From: DASVEG01 sp035540495
GTDB taxonomy: Bacteria > Actinomycetota > Acidimicrobiia > Acidimicrobiales > CADCTF01
Length of the DNA stretch: 64,000 nt
NCBI GenBank assembly: GCA_035540495.1
Contig: DATLGL010000060.1
Span: forward strand, 124,001 to 188,000
Direction of reading: 5' to 3'
Below the pieces are notes generated by a model. The model did no database searches. It saw only the letters and a program-made list of their open reading frames with translations, and was not told the DNA's origin. Within the stretch, counting starts at the first letter, position 1; every line of letters starts with the position of its first letter. This document shows positions 9,099 through 16,473 of this stretch, piece after piece. Made by a program: the position numbers and the translations under genes.

Positions 9099-9893
9099 AT
9101 GGCCCTCACGTTCAAAGACCGGGTGCTGACCCCGAAGGTGGCGCGCGCCATGTTCTCGCCGTCGGCGATCGTCGCTGCGGGCGCAGGCACCGCAGCAGGC
9201 GTCCTGCTCGCCGGCCTCGGACCCGCCGCGGTGGTGCTCGGCGCCGTCGCCTGGGCCGGCCGCGTGTTGCTCGCGGTCCCCCGAGGGGCGCCGTCGGCCG
9301 AGCGGATCGACGCGTTCCGCGTCGGCGAGCCGTGGCGCCGCTTCGTGCTCGATGCGCAGCAGGCCCAGCGCAGGTTCACCGAGACCGTTCGCCGGTCGCG
9401 CTCGGGCCCCGTCCAGGAGCGCTTGCGGTCGATCGGCGCCAAGATCGACGAAGCCGTGTCGGAGTGCTGGCAGATCGCTCGCCAAGGCGACCAGCTCGAC
9501 GCCGCGCTGCGAACGCTCGACGTCCGCCGCATCCGCCTCGAGCTCGAGGACGTGTACGAGGAGCGGCGCCGGCAGGCCCACGACGAGGAAGCCGACGATC
9601 GGCTCTACCGAGCCCAGCTGGCGATCGAGTCGCAGCTCGAGTCGGCCGAGCGGCTCCAGAACGTCGCCGTCGATGCCCAGAACCGCCTGCGGCTCCTCAA
9701 CGCGCAGCTCGACGAGGCCGTCGCGCGGTCGGTCGAGATCTCCCTCACCGCGGGCGACGTGAGCCAGCTCGGCGGCCTGACCGACGACGTCGACCACGTC
9801 GTCGAGGAGCTCGAGGCGCTCCGCCAAGGGTTGGAGGAGGCATCCGGTGTGGCTCGCGGCACACGGGGGACCTCCGCGCCCGGAACGGCCTAA
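9099..9893 (+). CDS. Membrane-anchored coiled-coil protein
   Basis: A 264-residue protein. Residues 25-65 are two hydrophobic segments (AIVAAGAGTAAGVLLAGLG and AVVLGAVAWAGRVLLAV). The remainder is rich in Glu, Arg, Gln and Leu with long heptad-like stretches, especially about residues 130-245, predicting an extended coiled coil on one side of the membrane. It begins 4 bases after the SBP/VWA lipoprotein and lies just upstream of pspA, so it is a candidate membrane tether for PspA. I recognise no named family; it does not look like TelA. Confidence 0.65.
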   Translation: MALTFKDRVLTPKVARAMFSPSAIVAAGAGTAAGVLLAGLGPAAVVLGAVAWAGRVLLAVPRGAPSAERIDAFRVGEPWRRFVLDAQQAQRRFTETVRRSRSGPVQERLRSIGAKIDEAVSECWQIARQGDQLDAALRTLDVRRIRLELEDVYEERRRQAHDEEADDRLYRAQLAIESQLESAERLQNVAVDAQNRLRLLNAQLDEAVARSVEISLTAGDVSQLGGLTDDVDHVVEELEALRQGLEEASGVARGTRGTSAPGTA

Positions 9894-9903
9894 CCTGCGC
9901 GTC

Positions 9904-10695
9904 ATGTTCAAGTTGTTCCGACGCATCTGGGCCTACCTCACGGCAGCCGGCACCGGGAAGTTCAACGAGATGGCCGATCCCAAGGTCCAGCTCGAACAGG
10001 CGATCATGGAGGCGCAGGAGCAGCACCGCCGCCTGAAGGAACAGGCCGCGAACGTCATCGCCAACCAGAAGCAGACCGAGATGCGTCTGAACCGGGCGAT
10101 GGAAGAGCTCGAGAGCGTGAACGCCAAGGCTCGCCAGGCCGTGCTGATGGCCGACGACGCGACCAAGAAGGGCGACACGAAGCGGGCCACCGAGCTGACC
10201 CATGCCGCGGAGTCGTTCGCCAACCGCCTCATCACGATCGAAAAGGAGGTCGAGAGCCTCAAGCAGCTCCACCTCCAGTCGACCCAGGCCGCCGACCACG
10301 CGAAGAACGCGGTCCAGCAGAACTCCATCGTCCTCCAGAAGCGCCTCTCCGAGCGCCAGAAGCTCCTGTCGCAGCTCGACCAGGCGAAGATGCAGGAGCA
10401 GATGAACAAGGCGATGTCGCAGCTGTCGGAGACCGTCGGCCAGGACGTCCCGACCCTCGAAGAGGTCCGCGACAAGATCGAGCAGCGCTACGCCCGTGCG
10501 GTCGGCGCGGCCGAGCTGCAGGGCCAGACCGTCGAGTCCCGGATGCTCGAGGTCGAGCAGGCCGCGATGGACACCGAGGCCCAGATGCGCCTCGAGCAGA
10601 TCCGCTCCCAGCTGGGTCTCACCACCGCCACCGCTGACGCCCCCACGCCGGAGGTCGAGGGCGGCACCGGCGCCACCGGCACCGCCACTCCGTAG
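9904..10695 (+). CDS. pspA: PspA/IM30 family protein
   Basis: A 263-residue protein almost entirely helical and coiled-coil. It starts MFKLFRRIWAYL, an amphipathic helix of the kind that docks PspA to membranes, followed by DPKVQLEQAI, the standard opening of the PspA/IM30/Vipp1 family. Such proteins form ESCRT-III-like assemblies that stabilise stressed membranes. The C-terminal tail is Gly/Ala/Thr-rich and probably disordered. It ends the six-gene module. A strong hairpin follows before the convergent proB. Confidence 0.9.
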   Translation: MFKLFRRIWAYLTAAGTGKFNEMADPKVQLEQAIMEAQEQHRRLKEQAANVIANQKQTEMRLNRAMEELESVNAKARQAVLMADDATKKGDTKRATELTHAAESFANRLITIEKEVESLKQLHLQSTQAADHAKNAVQQNSIVLQKRLSERQKLLSQLDQAKMQEQMNKAMSQLSETVGQDVPTLEEVRDKIEQRYARAVGAAELQGQTVESRMLEVEQAAMDTEAQMRLEQIRSQLGLTTATADAPTPEVEGGTGATGTATP

Positions 10696-10716
10696 GCACC
10701 GCAAGACATCGAACTT

Positions 10717-10759
10717 CTGGAGGGACCTGGCCACACGTGATGTGGCGAAGTCCCTCCAG
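10717..10759. terminator. Hairpin between convergent pspA and proB
   Basis: A 10-base perfect outer stem (CTGGAGGGAC with GTCCCTCCAG) encloses a 6-base inner stem (GCCACA with TGTGGC) and a 5-base loop. It sits 21 bases after the pspA stop and a few bases after the proB stop on the other strand, so it could terminate both transcripts. No T-run follows, as is usual in high-GC Actinobacteria. Confidence 0.65.
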
Positions 10760-10764
10760 TGCTG

Positions 10765-11859
10765 TCAGGTGGGCAACACGACGAGGTCGTCGCGGTGGAT
10801 GACCTCGTGGGGGTAGTCGACCGGTAGGTCGCTCGTGCGGCGGCCGGCCCACTCCTTGACCCGGTGCGCAGGGTGGCGGACGAGGCCCTTCGCGAACACC
10901 TGCCCGTCGCGACCGGTGATCTCGACCGCCGACTCCGCCACGAACGAGCCGACGACGTCGACCACACCCGCGGGCAGCAGCGACGTGTTCCTCTCGGTCA
11001 ACGCGCGGCGTGCCCCGTCGTCGACGACGATCGTCCCGGAGGCGCCCACGGCGAACGCGATCCAGAGCTTGCGAGCCGAAAGGCGGCGTTCACGCGGGCG
11101 GACGACGGTGCCCGCACCCGCGTCACCGGCGAGTGCGGCGGCGAGCACCCCCGGACGGTTGGCGCCGGCGATCACCGCCCGCACCCCCGACCACGCCGCG
11201 ATCTTCGCCGCCGCGAGCTTCGAGGCCATCCCGCCGCTCCCCCGAGCGGTGCCGGTTCCGCCGGCGAGCTGCTCGAGCTCGTGGTCGACCTCGACGATCT
11301 CCTCGATCAGCGACGCGTCGGCGTGCAGGCGCGGGTCTGCGGTGAACATGCCGGGCGTATCGGTGAGCAGCACCAGCGTCGACGCGCCGATCAGGTGGGC
11401 GACGAGGGCGGCGAGGCGGTCGTTGTCACCGAAGCGGATCTCGTCGTCGGCGATCGCGTCGTTCTCGTTCACGATCGGCAGCACGCCGAGGTCGAGCAGG
11501 CGCAGCAACGTCTGCCGGGCGTGCAGGTACTGCTGGCGGTGGACGAAGTCGAGCGGCGCGAGCAGCACCTGCCCCGCGGTGATGCCGAGGCCGGCGAGCA
11601 CGTCGTCGTAGGTGCGCATGAGCCGGCTCTGGCCCACGGCGGCGATCGCCTGCAACGTGGCGAGGTCTGCGGGGCGGGTCGACATGCCCATCGCCGGGAG
11701 CCCGGCCGCGATCGCTCCCGACGACACGAGCACGACCCGGTCACCGGCGGCTCGCACCGCCGCCACCTCGCCGCACAGCTTCTCGACGGCGGCGACCTCG
11801 ATCGAGCCCGAGGCGTCGGTGATCGACGACGTCCCGATCTTGACGACCACGGTCGTCAC
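10765..11859 (-). CDS. proB: Glutamate 5-kinase
   Basis: A 364-residue enzyme that phosphorylates glutamate in the first step of proline synthesis. The amino-acid-kinase domain opens with VVVKIGTSSIT, has VLVSSGAIAAGL near 45 and PIVNENDA near 130, and GTARGSGGMASKLAAA near 205. A PUA domain occupies roughly residues 275-355 (SLLPAGVVDVVGSF near 293). It lies 9 bases after obg. proA, which normally follows, is displaced by the PspA module. Confidence 0.95.
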   Translation of the reverse strand: MTTVVVKIGTSSITDASGSIEVAAVEKLCGEVAAVRAAGDRVVLVSSGAIAAGLPAMGMSTRPADLATLQAIAAVGQSRLMRTYDDVLAGLGITAGQVLLAPLDFVHRQQYLHARQTLLRLLDLGVLPIVNENDAIADDEIRFGDNDRLAALVAHLIGASTLVLLTDTPGMFTADPRLHADASLIEEIVEVDHELEQLAGGTGTARGSGGMASKLAAAKIAAWSGVRAVIAGANRPGVLAAALAGDAGAGTVVRPRERRLSARKLWIAFAVGASGTIVVDDGARRALTERNTSLLPAGVVDVVGSFVAESAVEITGRDGQVFAKGLVRHPAHRVKEWAGRRTSDLPVDYPHEVIHRDDLVVLPT

Positions 11860-11868
11860 GACGCCCGC

Positions 11869-13113
11869 CTAGTCATCGGGTTCGTACTCGAACTCGAAGT
11901 CACCGATCCGGACGACCTCGCCCGATCGAGCGCCGGCCCGCTGCAGCGCCTTGTTCACGCCGAGCTTGTGCAGGCGATCCTGCACGTAGGCGAGTGCCTC
12001 TGCGTTGGTCAGGTCGTTCACGGCGACGGCACGCCGGGCCGGCCGGCCGCGCACGATCCACGCACCGTCGACGTCCCGCTCGACCGCGACGCCTTCCGGC
12101 GCCGGACGATGGACCGCGTACGACTCCGCCACCGGTTGCTCCGCCCGTGCCGTGGCGACGAACGTCGCGAGCTCGCCGACGAGCCAGTCGACGTTGCCCC
12201 GCGTCGCAGCAGAGATGCGCGGCCCGTCCCACTCGACATCCGGAGCCGCGACGTCGGACTTCGACCCGACGACCAGGCGCGGCCGGTCGAGCAGCTCCGG
12301 ACGGTACGCACCCAGCTCGCGCAGGAGGATCTCCTGCTGCAGCGCAGGTGGATGGCCGTCGACGGTCTCGGCCGACAGGTCGCACAGCACGAGGAGCACC
12401 CGAGCCCGTTCGACGTGACGGAGGAAGCGGTGCCCGAGGCCCCTGCCCTCGCTGGCACCTTCGATCAGGCCGGGGATGTCGGCGACGACGAACTCGTGCT
12501 CCTGGAAGCGGACGACGCCGAGGTTCGGCTCGAGCGTGGTGAAGGGGTAGTTGGCGATCTTCGGCTTCGCGGCCGAGATCACCGAGATGAGCGTGCTCTT
12601 GCCTGCGTTCGGGAAGCCGACGAGCGCCACGTCGGCCATGAGCTTGAGCTCGAGGTTGAGGTAGCGCTCCTCCCCCACCTCGCCCTGCTCGGCGAACGAC
12701 GGGGCGCGGCGGCGGTTCGACAGGAAGCGTGCGTTGCCCTTCCCGCCCTGGCCGCCACGCCCGGCGAGGTACCGGTCACCGGAGTGGACGAGGTCGGCCA
12801 CGACCCGGCCCTCGAGATCTCGCACGACGGTGCCTTCCGGCACGGGGACGATCGTGTCGCTCCCGCGGGCGCCGTGCCGGCCCTTGCCCATGCCGTGGGT
12901 GCCGTTGCCGGCCGCCCGGTGGGGGTAGTCCTTGAACGCGAGAAGCGACGACACGTTGTGGTCGGCGACGAGCCACACGTCACCGCCGTCACCGCCGTCG
13001 CCGCCGTCGGGGCCGCCCTTGGGGACGTGAGCCTCACGCCGGAAAGACACCGACCCCGCGCCGCCGTTGCCCGCCTTGATGTGGACCTGGGCTTCGTCGA
13101 CGAACGCGGACAC
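11869..13113 (-). CDS. obgE: Obg family GTPase CgtA
   Basis: A 414-residue protein with the three Obg domains. A Gly-rich Obg fold covers residues 1-158 (KAGNGGAGSVSFRRE near 13, GGDGGDGGDVW near 37). The GTPase domain has the P-loop GFPNAGKSTL near 164 and VVADIPGLIEGA near 207. The C-terminal OCT domain covers about 345-414. Obg binds the 50S subunit and links ribosome maturation to stress and growth. Transcription continues into proB 9 bases later. In most genomes it follows rpmA directly, but here a histidine kinase gene on the other strand intervenes. Confidence 0.96.
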   Translation of the reverse strand: MSAFVDEAQVHIKAGNGGAGSVSFRREAHVPKGGPDGGDGGDGGDVWLVADHNVSSLLAFKDYPHRAAGNGTHGMGKGRHGARGSDTIVPVPEGTVVRDLEGRVVADLVHSGDRYLAGRGGQGGKGNARFLSNRRRAPSFAEQGEVGEERYLNLELKLMADVALVGFPNAGKSTLISVISAAKPKIANYPFTTLEPNLGVVRFQEHEFVVADIPGLIEGASEGRGLGHRFLRHVERARVLLVLCDLSAETVDGHPPALQQEILLRELGAYRPELLDRPRLVVGSKSDVAAPDVEWDGPRISAATRGNVDWLVGELATFVATARAEQPVAESYAVHRPAPEGVAVERDVDGAWIVRGRPARRAVAVNDLTNAEALAYVQDRLHKLGVNKALQRAGARSGEVVRIGDFEFEYEPDD

Positions 13114-13194
13114 CTGTTCAATCTACGGGCCGGTGTTCGACGGACCGCGCGTCCTAGCCCGTTCGGGGCAAACGGAAAATGGCCCGCCTGGGAC

Positions 13195-15009
13195 ATGGCG
13201 CGGCGCCCGAACGTGGCTCACCCTGTATCCGTGGCGGAAGAGCAGTCGAGCGCCGAGTTGGAAGCGCGCACCTCGGACGACGCGATGGTCGCCGTCGCGC
13301 AGCGGGTGCAGGTGGTGCTCGGCGCCGTTGCGCTGGTCGCGCTGTGGCTGCTGGACGGTGTCCCGACCAAGGACAAGGCGGTCGTCAACGCGCTGCTCCT
13401 CGTCGTGTACCTGCCGTGGACGATCCTCACCCCCCGGATGTCGCGTGATGCGCCGCGGTGGGTCAACCTGACGGTGGACCTCCTCGCCATCGGCGTCTTC
13501 CCGCTGGTCATCGCCGAGACACGAGTCGCGGTGATGATCGCCTTCGTCCTCATGGTCGGCTACCACGCCTACGTCAACGGACGGGCGATGGCCCTCACCG
13601 TCGTCGCCGGCGTACTCGGCATCGTGGCGGTGAGCGAGCACCTGGCGCCTGCCGGCGAACGCCTCGACGCGTTCACCCTCGTCATGTACGCAGCGACGCT
13701 GATCGGCTTCAGCGTCATGCTCGACGCGCTCGCGGCGGAGCGGCGGACGCTGGTCCGCCACCTGAGCAGGCTCAACGGTGCGCTGGCCGCGGTGGCGCCG
13801 AACCCTGACCTCGACCACACCCTCAACTCGGTCGCTCACACGGCCAAGGAAGCGGTCGACGCCTCGTTCGTCGTCGTCCTGCTCGAACGGGACGGGCGAA
13901 TGGACGTGTCGATGCAGGTGACGACGAGACCGCTCGACGATCTCGCCAGCGACGAGGAGCTGCAGCCCCTCCTCGATGCGATCATCGACGACCCGGAGTC
14001 GACACCGTCGGGCCTCGCGATCAAGACCGCTGCGCCCGTCGCTGTCGCTGACGTACGTGTCGACCGCCGGTTCGAGAAGTGGTGGCCGATCGCCGAGAAA
14101 CTCGCGATCAGGTCGGTCGTGACGGTCCCGCTCGTGAACGACGAGGGCTGCCTCGGCGTGCTCGCTGCGTACTGGCCGACGCGGGGCGCCTTTCGCGCCG
14201 ACGACGTCGCGCTGCTCGCCGCCTACTCACGCCAGGCTGCGCTCGCCGTCGCTCGGGCGATCGCCTTCGAACGCGAACGGGACGCGGCGCTACGTCTGGC
14301 CGATGCCGACCGCATGAAGTCGGAGTTCGTCGCTCGCGTGTCGCATGAGCTCCGCACGCCGCTCACCGCCATCAACGGGTTCCTGTCGACGGTCCTGCTC
14401 CACTGGGACCAACTCGACGAGCCGTCGAAGAAGGAGCTCCTCAACAGGGCCGGACGCAACACGACCGATCTCCGCCGCCTCGTCGAGCAGGTGCTGGCCT
14501 TCGCCCGCACGGGCGACTCGTCGACGGCGCTGACGACGCGGCCGCTCGCGCTCGCTGCAGAGGTCGACAGCCTCGTGGCCCACCTGCTCCCCGTGCTCGG
14601 CGACCACGTGGTCGACGTCGACGTGCACCCGACGCTCGTCGTGCAGGCAGATCGCGAGGCGCTTCACCACGTCCTCACGAACCTCTTGGCCAACGCGGCG
14701 AAGTTCTCGCCCACGGGGTCGCGCATCCGGATCAGCGGGCGTCACGCCGCGGGCCACATCGAGATCGCGGTCACCGACGAAGGGCCTGGCATCGACGCCG
14801 CCGAGCAGGAGCGGATCTTCGACCGCTTCTACCGGTCGAGCTCGGTGAGCGCGAAGGGGACCGGGATCGGCCTCTCGATCGTGCGCTCGTTCGTGGAGCA
14901 GATGGGCGGAACGGTGGGGGTGCGGTCGCATCTGGGTGAGGGCGCGACCTTCTCGTTCACGTTGCCGCTGGGTGCGCCGGAGTCGCGCCCGGCCCAGCTC
15001 GTCAGCTGA
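13195..15009 (+). CDS. Membrane sensor histidine kinase with GAF domain (orphan)
   Basis: About 604 residues from ATG 13195; a GTG 12 codons later is an alternative start. Hydrophobic segments between about 35 and 180 give 4-6 membrane helices. A GAF-like domain spans about 215-360. HisKA carries the phospho-accepting His in RVSHELRTPLTA near residue 384. HATPase has NLLANAAKFS (N box), DEGPGID (G1) and GTGIGLSIV (G2). No response regulator gene is adjacent, so the partner is elsewhere. It is divergent from obg and convergent with rpmA, interrupting a normally contiguous gene set. Confidence 0.9.
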   Translation: MARRPNVAHPVSVAEEQSSAELEARTSDDAMVAVAQRVQVVLGAVALVALWLLDGVPTKDKAVVNALLLVVYLPWTILTPRMSRDAPRWVNLTVDLLAIGVFPLVIAETRVAVMIAFVLMVGYHAYVNGRAMALTVVAGVLGIVAVSEHLAPAGERLDAFTLVMYAATLIGFSVMLDALAAERRTLVRHLSRLNGALAAVAPNPDLDHTLNSVAHTAKEAVDASFVVVLLERDGRMDVSMQVTTRPLDDLASDEELQPLLDAIIDDPESTPSGLAIKTAAPVAVADVRVDRRFEKWWPIAEKLAIRSVVTVPLVNDEGCLGVLAAYWPTRGAFRADDVALLAAYSRQAALAVARAIAFERERDAALRLADADRMKSEFVARVSHELRTPLTAINGFLSTVLLHWDQLDEPSKKELLNRAGRNTTDLRRLVEQVLAFARTGDSSTALTTRPLALAAEVDSLVAHLLPVLGDHVVDVDVHPTLVVQADREALHHVLTNLLANAAKFSPTGSRIRISGRHAAGHIEIAVTDEGPGIDAAEQERIFDRFYRSSSVSAKGTGIGLSIVRSFVEQMGGTVGVRSHLGEGATFSFTLPLGAPESRPAQLVS

Positions 15010-15023
15010 CCGGCGCCACCGGC

Positions 15024-15042
15024 TCCACCCACGCCGGGTGGA
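15024..15042. terminator. Short hairpin between the histidine kinase and rpmA
   Basis: A 7-base stem (TCCACCC with GGGTGGA) with a 5-base loop lies in the 37-base gap between the stops of the convergent histidine kinase and rpmA genes. Its position fits a bidirectional terminator; the stem is short. Confidence 0.4.
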
Positions 15043-15046
15043 TCAG

Positions 15047-15301
15047 CTACTCCGCAGGGAGGATGTCGACGAGCTTGCGCCCCTTGCGGGACGCGAACTT
15101 CACCTTGCCGTCGGCGAGCGCGAAGAGCGTGTCGTCGCCGCCGCGGCCGCAGTTCTCACCCGGATGGAAGCGGGTGCCGCGCTGGCGGACGATGATCGAC
15201 CCGGCCGACACGGTCTGGCCGTCGAACACCTTCACACCGAGTCGCTTCGCCTCGGAATCACGCCCGTTTCGAGTGGAACCGCCACCCTTGGTCTTCGACA
15301 T
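15047..15301 (-). CDS. rpmA: 50S ribosomal protein L27
   Basis: An 84-residue protein matching L27 throughout: MSKTKGGGSTRNGRDS at the N-terminus, where the flexible tail reaches the peptidyl-transferase centre, then AGSIIVRQRGTRFHPG near 31 and a C-terminal KVKFASRKGRK. I chose the ATG at 15301 because it gives the conserved N-terminus. It is 2 bases from the stop of rplU upstream, so the two genes form one transcript. Confidence 0.97.
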   Translation of the reverse strand: MSKTKGGGSTRNGRDSEAKRLGVKVFDGQTVSAGSIIVRQRGTRFHPGENCGRGGDDTLFALADGKVKFASRKGRKLVDILPAE

Positions 15302-15303
15302 CG

Positions 15304-15612
15304 TCAGCCCCTCGTGATTCCGGTGATCTCGATCGTGGTGTACCGCTGGCGGTGCCCCCACCGCTTCCGCTGGTTGGTCTTGTTCTTGTAGGTGAAGCCG
15401 CGGATCTTCTTGCCCTTGGTCTCGCCCACGACACGGGCGGTGACGGTGGCGTTCCCGGCATCGGCACCGGTGAGCACCGTCTCACCGTCGACCAGGAGCA
15501 GCGGCGCGAAGGTGACCTCGGCGCCCTCGTCCTGGCCGAGAAGCTCGACCTCGAGGCGCTGGCCTTCGCTGACCTTCTCCTGCTTGCCACCCGTCTTGAT
15601 GACCGCGTACAT
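15304..15612 (-). CDS. rplU: 50S ribosomal protein L21
   Basis: A 102-residue protein starting MYAVIKTGGKQEKV, the standard L21 opening, and containing GKKIRGFTYKNKTNQRKRWG and a terminal IEITGI. L21 is an early 50S assembly protein that binds 23S rRNA. rplU is the first gene of the rplU-rpmA transcript. Its 5' leader carries a perfect 16-base palindrome, described separately. Confidence 0.97.
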   Translation of the reverse strand: MYAVIKTGGKQEKVSEGQRLEVELLGQDEGAEVTFAPLLLVDGETVLTGADAGNATVTARVVGETKGKKIRGFTYKNKTNQRKRWGHRQRYTTIEITGITRG

Positions 15613-15637
15613 CTACCTGTCCTTCAGAAGTGAGGGA

Positions 15638-15693
15638 TGACGGCGCGCCGTCACCTGCCGTGACCGGCCGCAACGCCAGCGGACAAGTGTAAA
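15638..15693 (-). promoter_or_regulatory. rplU leader: palindrome and possible -10 box
   Basis: The leader of rplU contains the 16-base perfect palindrome TGACGGCGCGCCGTCA at 15638-15653, some 25 bases upstream of the ATG. Further up, at 15688-15693 on the minus strand, TACACT is a plausible -10 element, with only a weak -35 match. Ribosomal-protein leaders often carry autoregulatory structures; that role here is inference. Confidence 0.35.
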
Positions 15694-15698
15694 CGACC

Positions 15699-16463
15699 TC
15701 AGACGCGCTTGCGAACCACGAGATCGCGCTCGCGCTCCTCGACCACCTCGAAGCCACGGTCGAGGTACATCTGCGTGTGGCCGCGGAAGTCGCCGATGGC
15801 CTGGGCGCGGATCTCGTCCTTGAACGGCCACGCCTCGACGAACCGGACCTCGCGGCCCGGCGCGTCGGCCAGCACGCGGTCGAGGAGGCGCTGGGCCAGC
15901 CCGTGGCCTCGGTACGGCGGGGCGATCACGAAGCAGGCGACGCCGACCGTCTCGGCATCCTCCGGCGTGTTCGATCGATACAGGGCGTACTCCGCCTTCA
16001 CGGAGGCGTTCACCCAGCCGGCGCCGTGGCCGTCGACGTAGGCCAGGTACCCGAACGACCGCCCGCTCGTGATCAGGTCTTCCATCGACGACCGGTTGTA
16101 CTGCCAGGTCCGCCCGTCGACGTCGGTCTCCTCGCGCCGGTTCGGGTCGAGGCAGTGGGGCTCGTGGCAGTAGCACGAGGCCCAGGCGAAGTTTCCGGCG
16201 AACGCCTCGCGGTCGAAGAACTGCAACCAGTCGTCGAGCCGGCCGGTGACCGGCTCGACCGTCACCTCGCCGATCTCCTCGAGGCGCTCGGTCGGGCCGT
16301 CGACCCGCTGCGTCGCGTCCGCGAAGTTGCGGATCGCGAGATCCGGATAGGGCCACTCATGGACGGTCCGGACGTGGTCGGTGAGGCTGGCGACGAACGA
16401 ATCGATGTCGTCGCCCACGATGACGGTCGAGCACGCGTCGCACGTGTAGGGCTTGATGGTCAC
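15699..16463 (-). CDS. GNAT N-acetyltransferase with N-terminal zinc-finger-like segment
   Basis: A 254-residue protein. Residues 8-35 hold a C-x2-C ... H-x4-H arrangement (Cys8, Cys11, His30, His35) typical of a small zinc finger. The rest is a GNAT fold with the acetyl-CoA loop PYRGHGLAQRLLDRV near 185. A Cys/His-rich stretch SCYCHEPHCL lies near 95. It follows RNase E/G by about 10 bases and precedes rplU, so it probably belongs to the same transcript. The substrate is unknown. A zinc finger on a GNAT next to a ribonuclease hints at an RNA- or protein-bound substrate, but that is speculation. Confidence 0.75.
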   Translation of the reverse strand: MTIKPYTCDACSTVIVGDDIDSFVASLTDHVRTVHEWPYPDLAIRNFADATQRVDGPTERLEEIGEVTVEPVTGRLDDWLQFFDREAFAGNFAWASCYCHEPHCLDPNRREETDVDGRTWQYNRSSMEDLITSGRSFGYLAYVDGHGAGWVNASVKAEYALYRSNTPEDAETVGVACFVIAPPYRGHGLAQRLLDRVLADAPGREVRFVEAWPFKDEIRAQAIGDFRGHTQMYLDRGFEVVEERERDLVVRKRV

Positions 16464-16473
16464 CGCCGACGCA

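Noticed and set aside
10864..15009. A single open frame of 1,381 codons
   Set aside because: Only the last 604 codons encode a recognisable protein (the histidine kinase); the first part is an antisense shadow of proB and obg, common at high GC.
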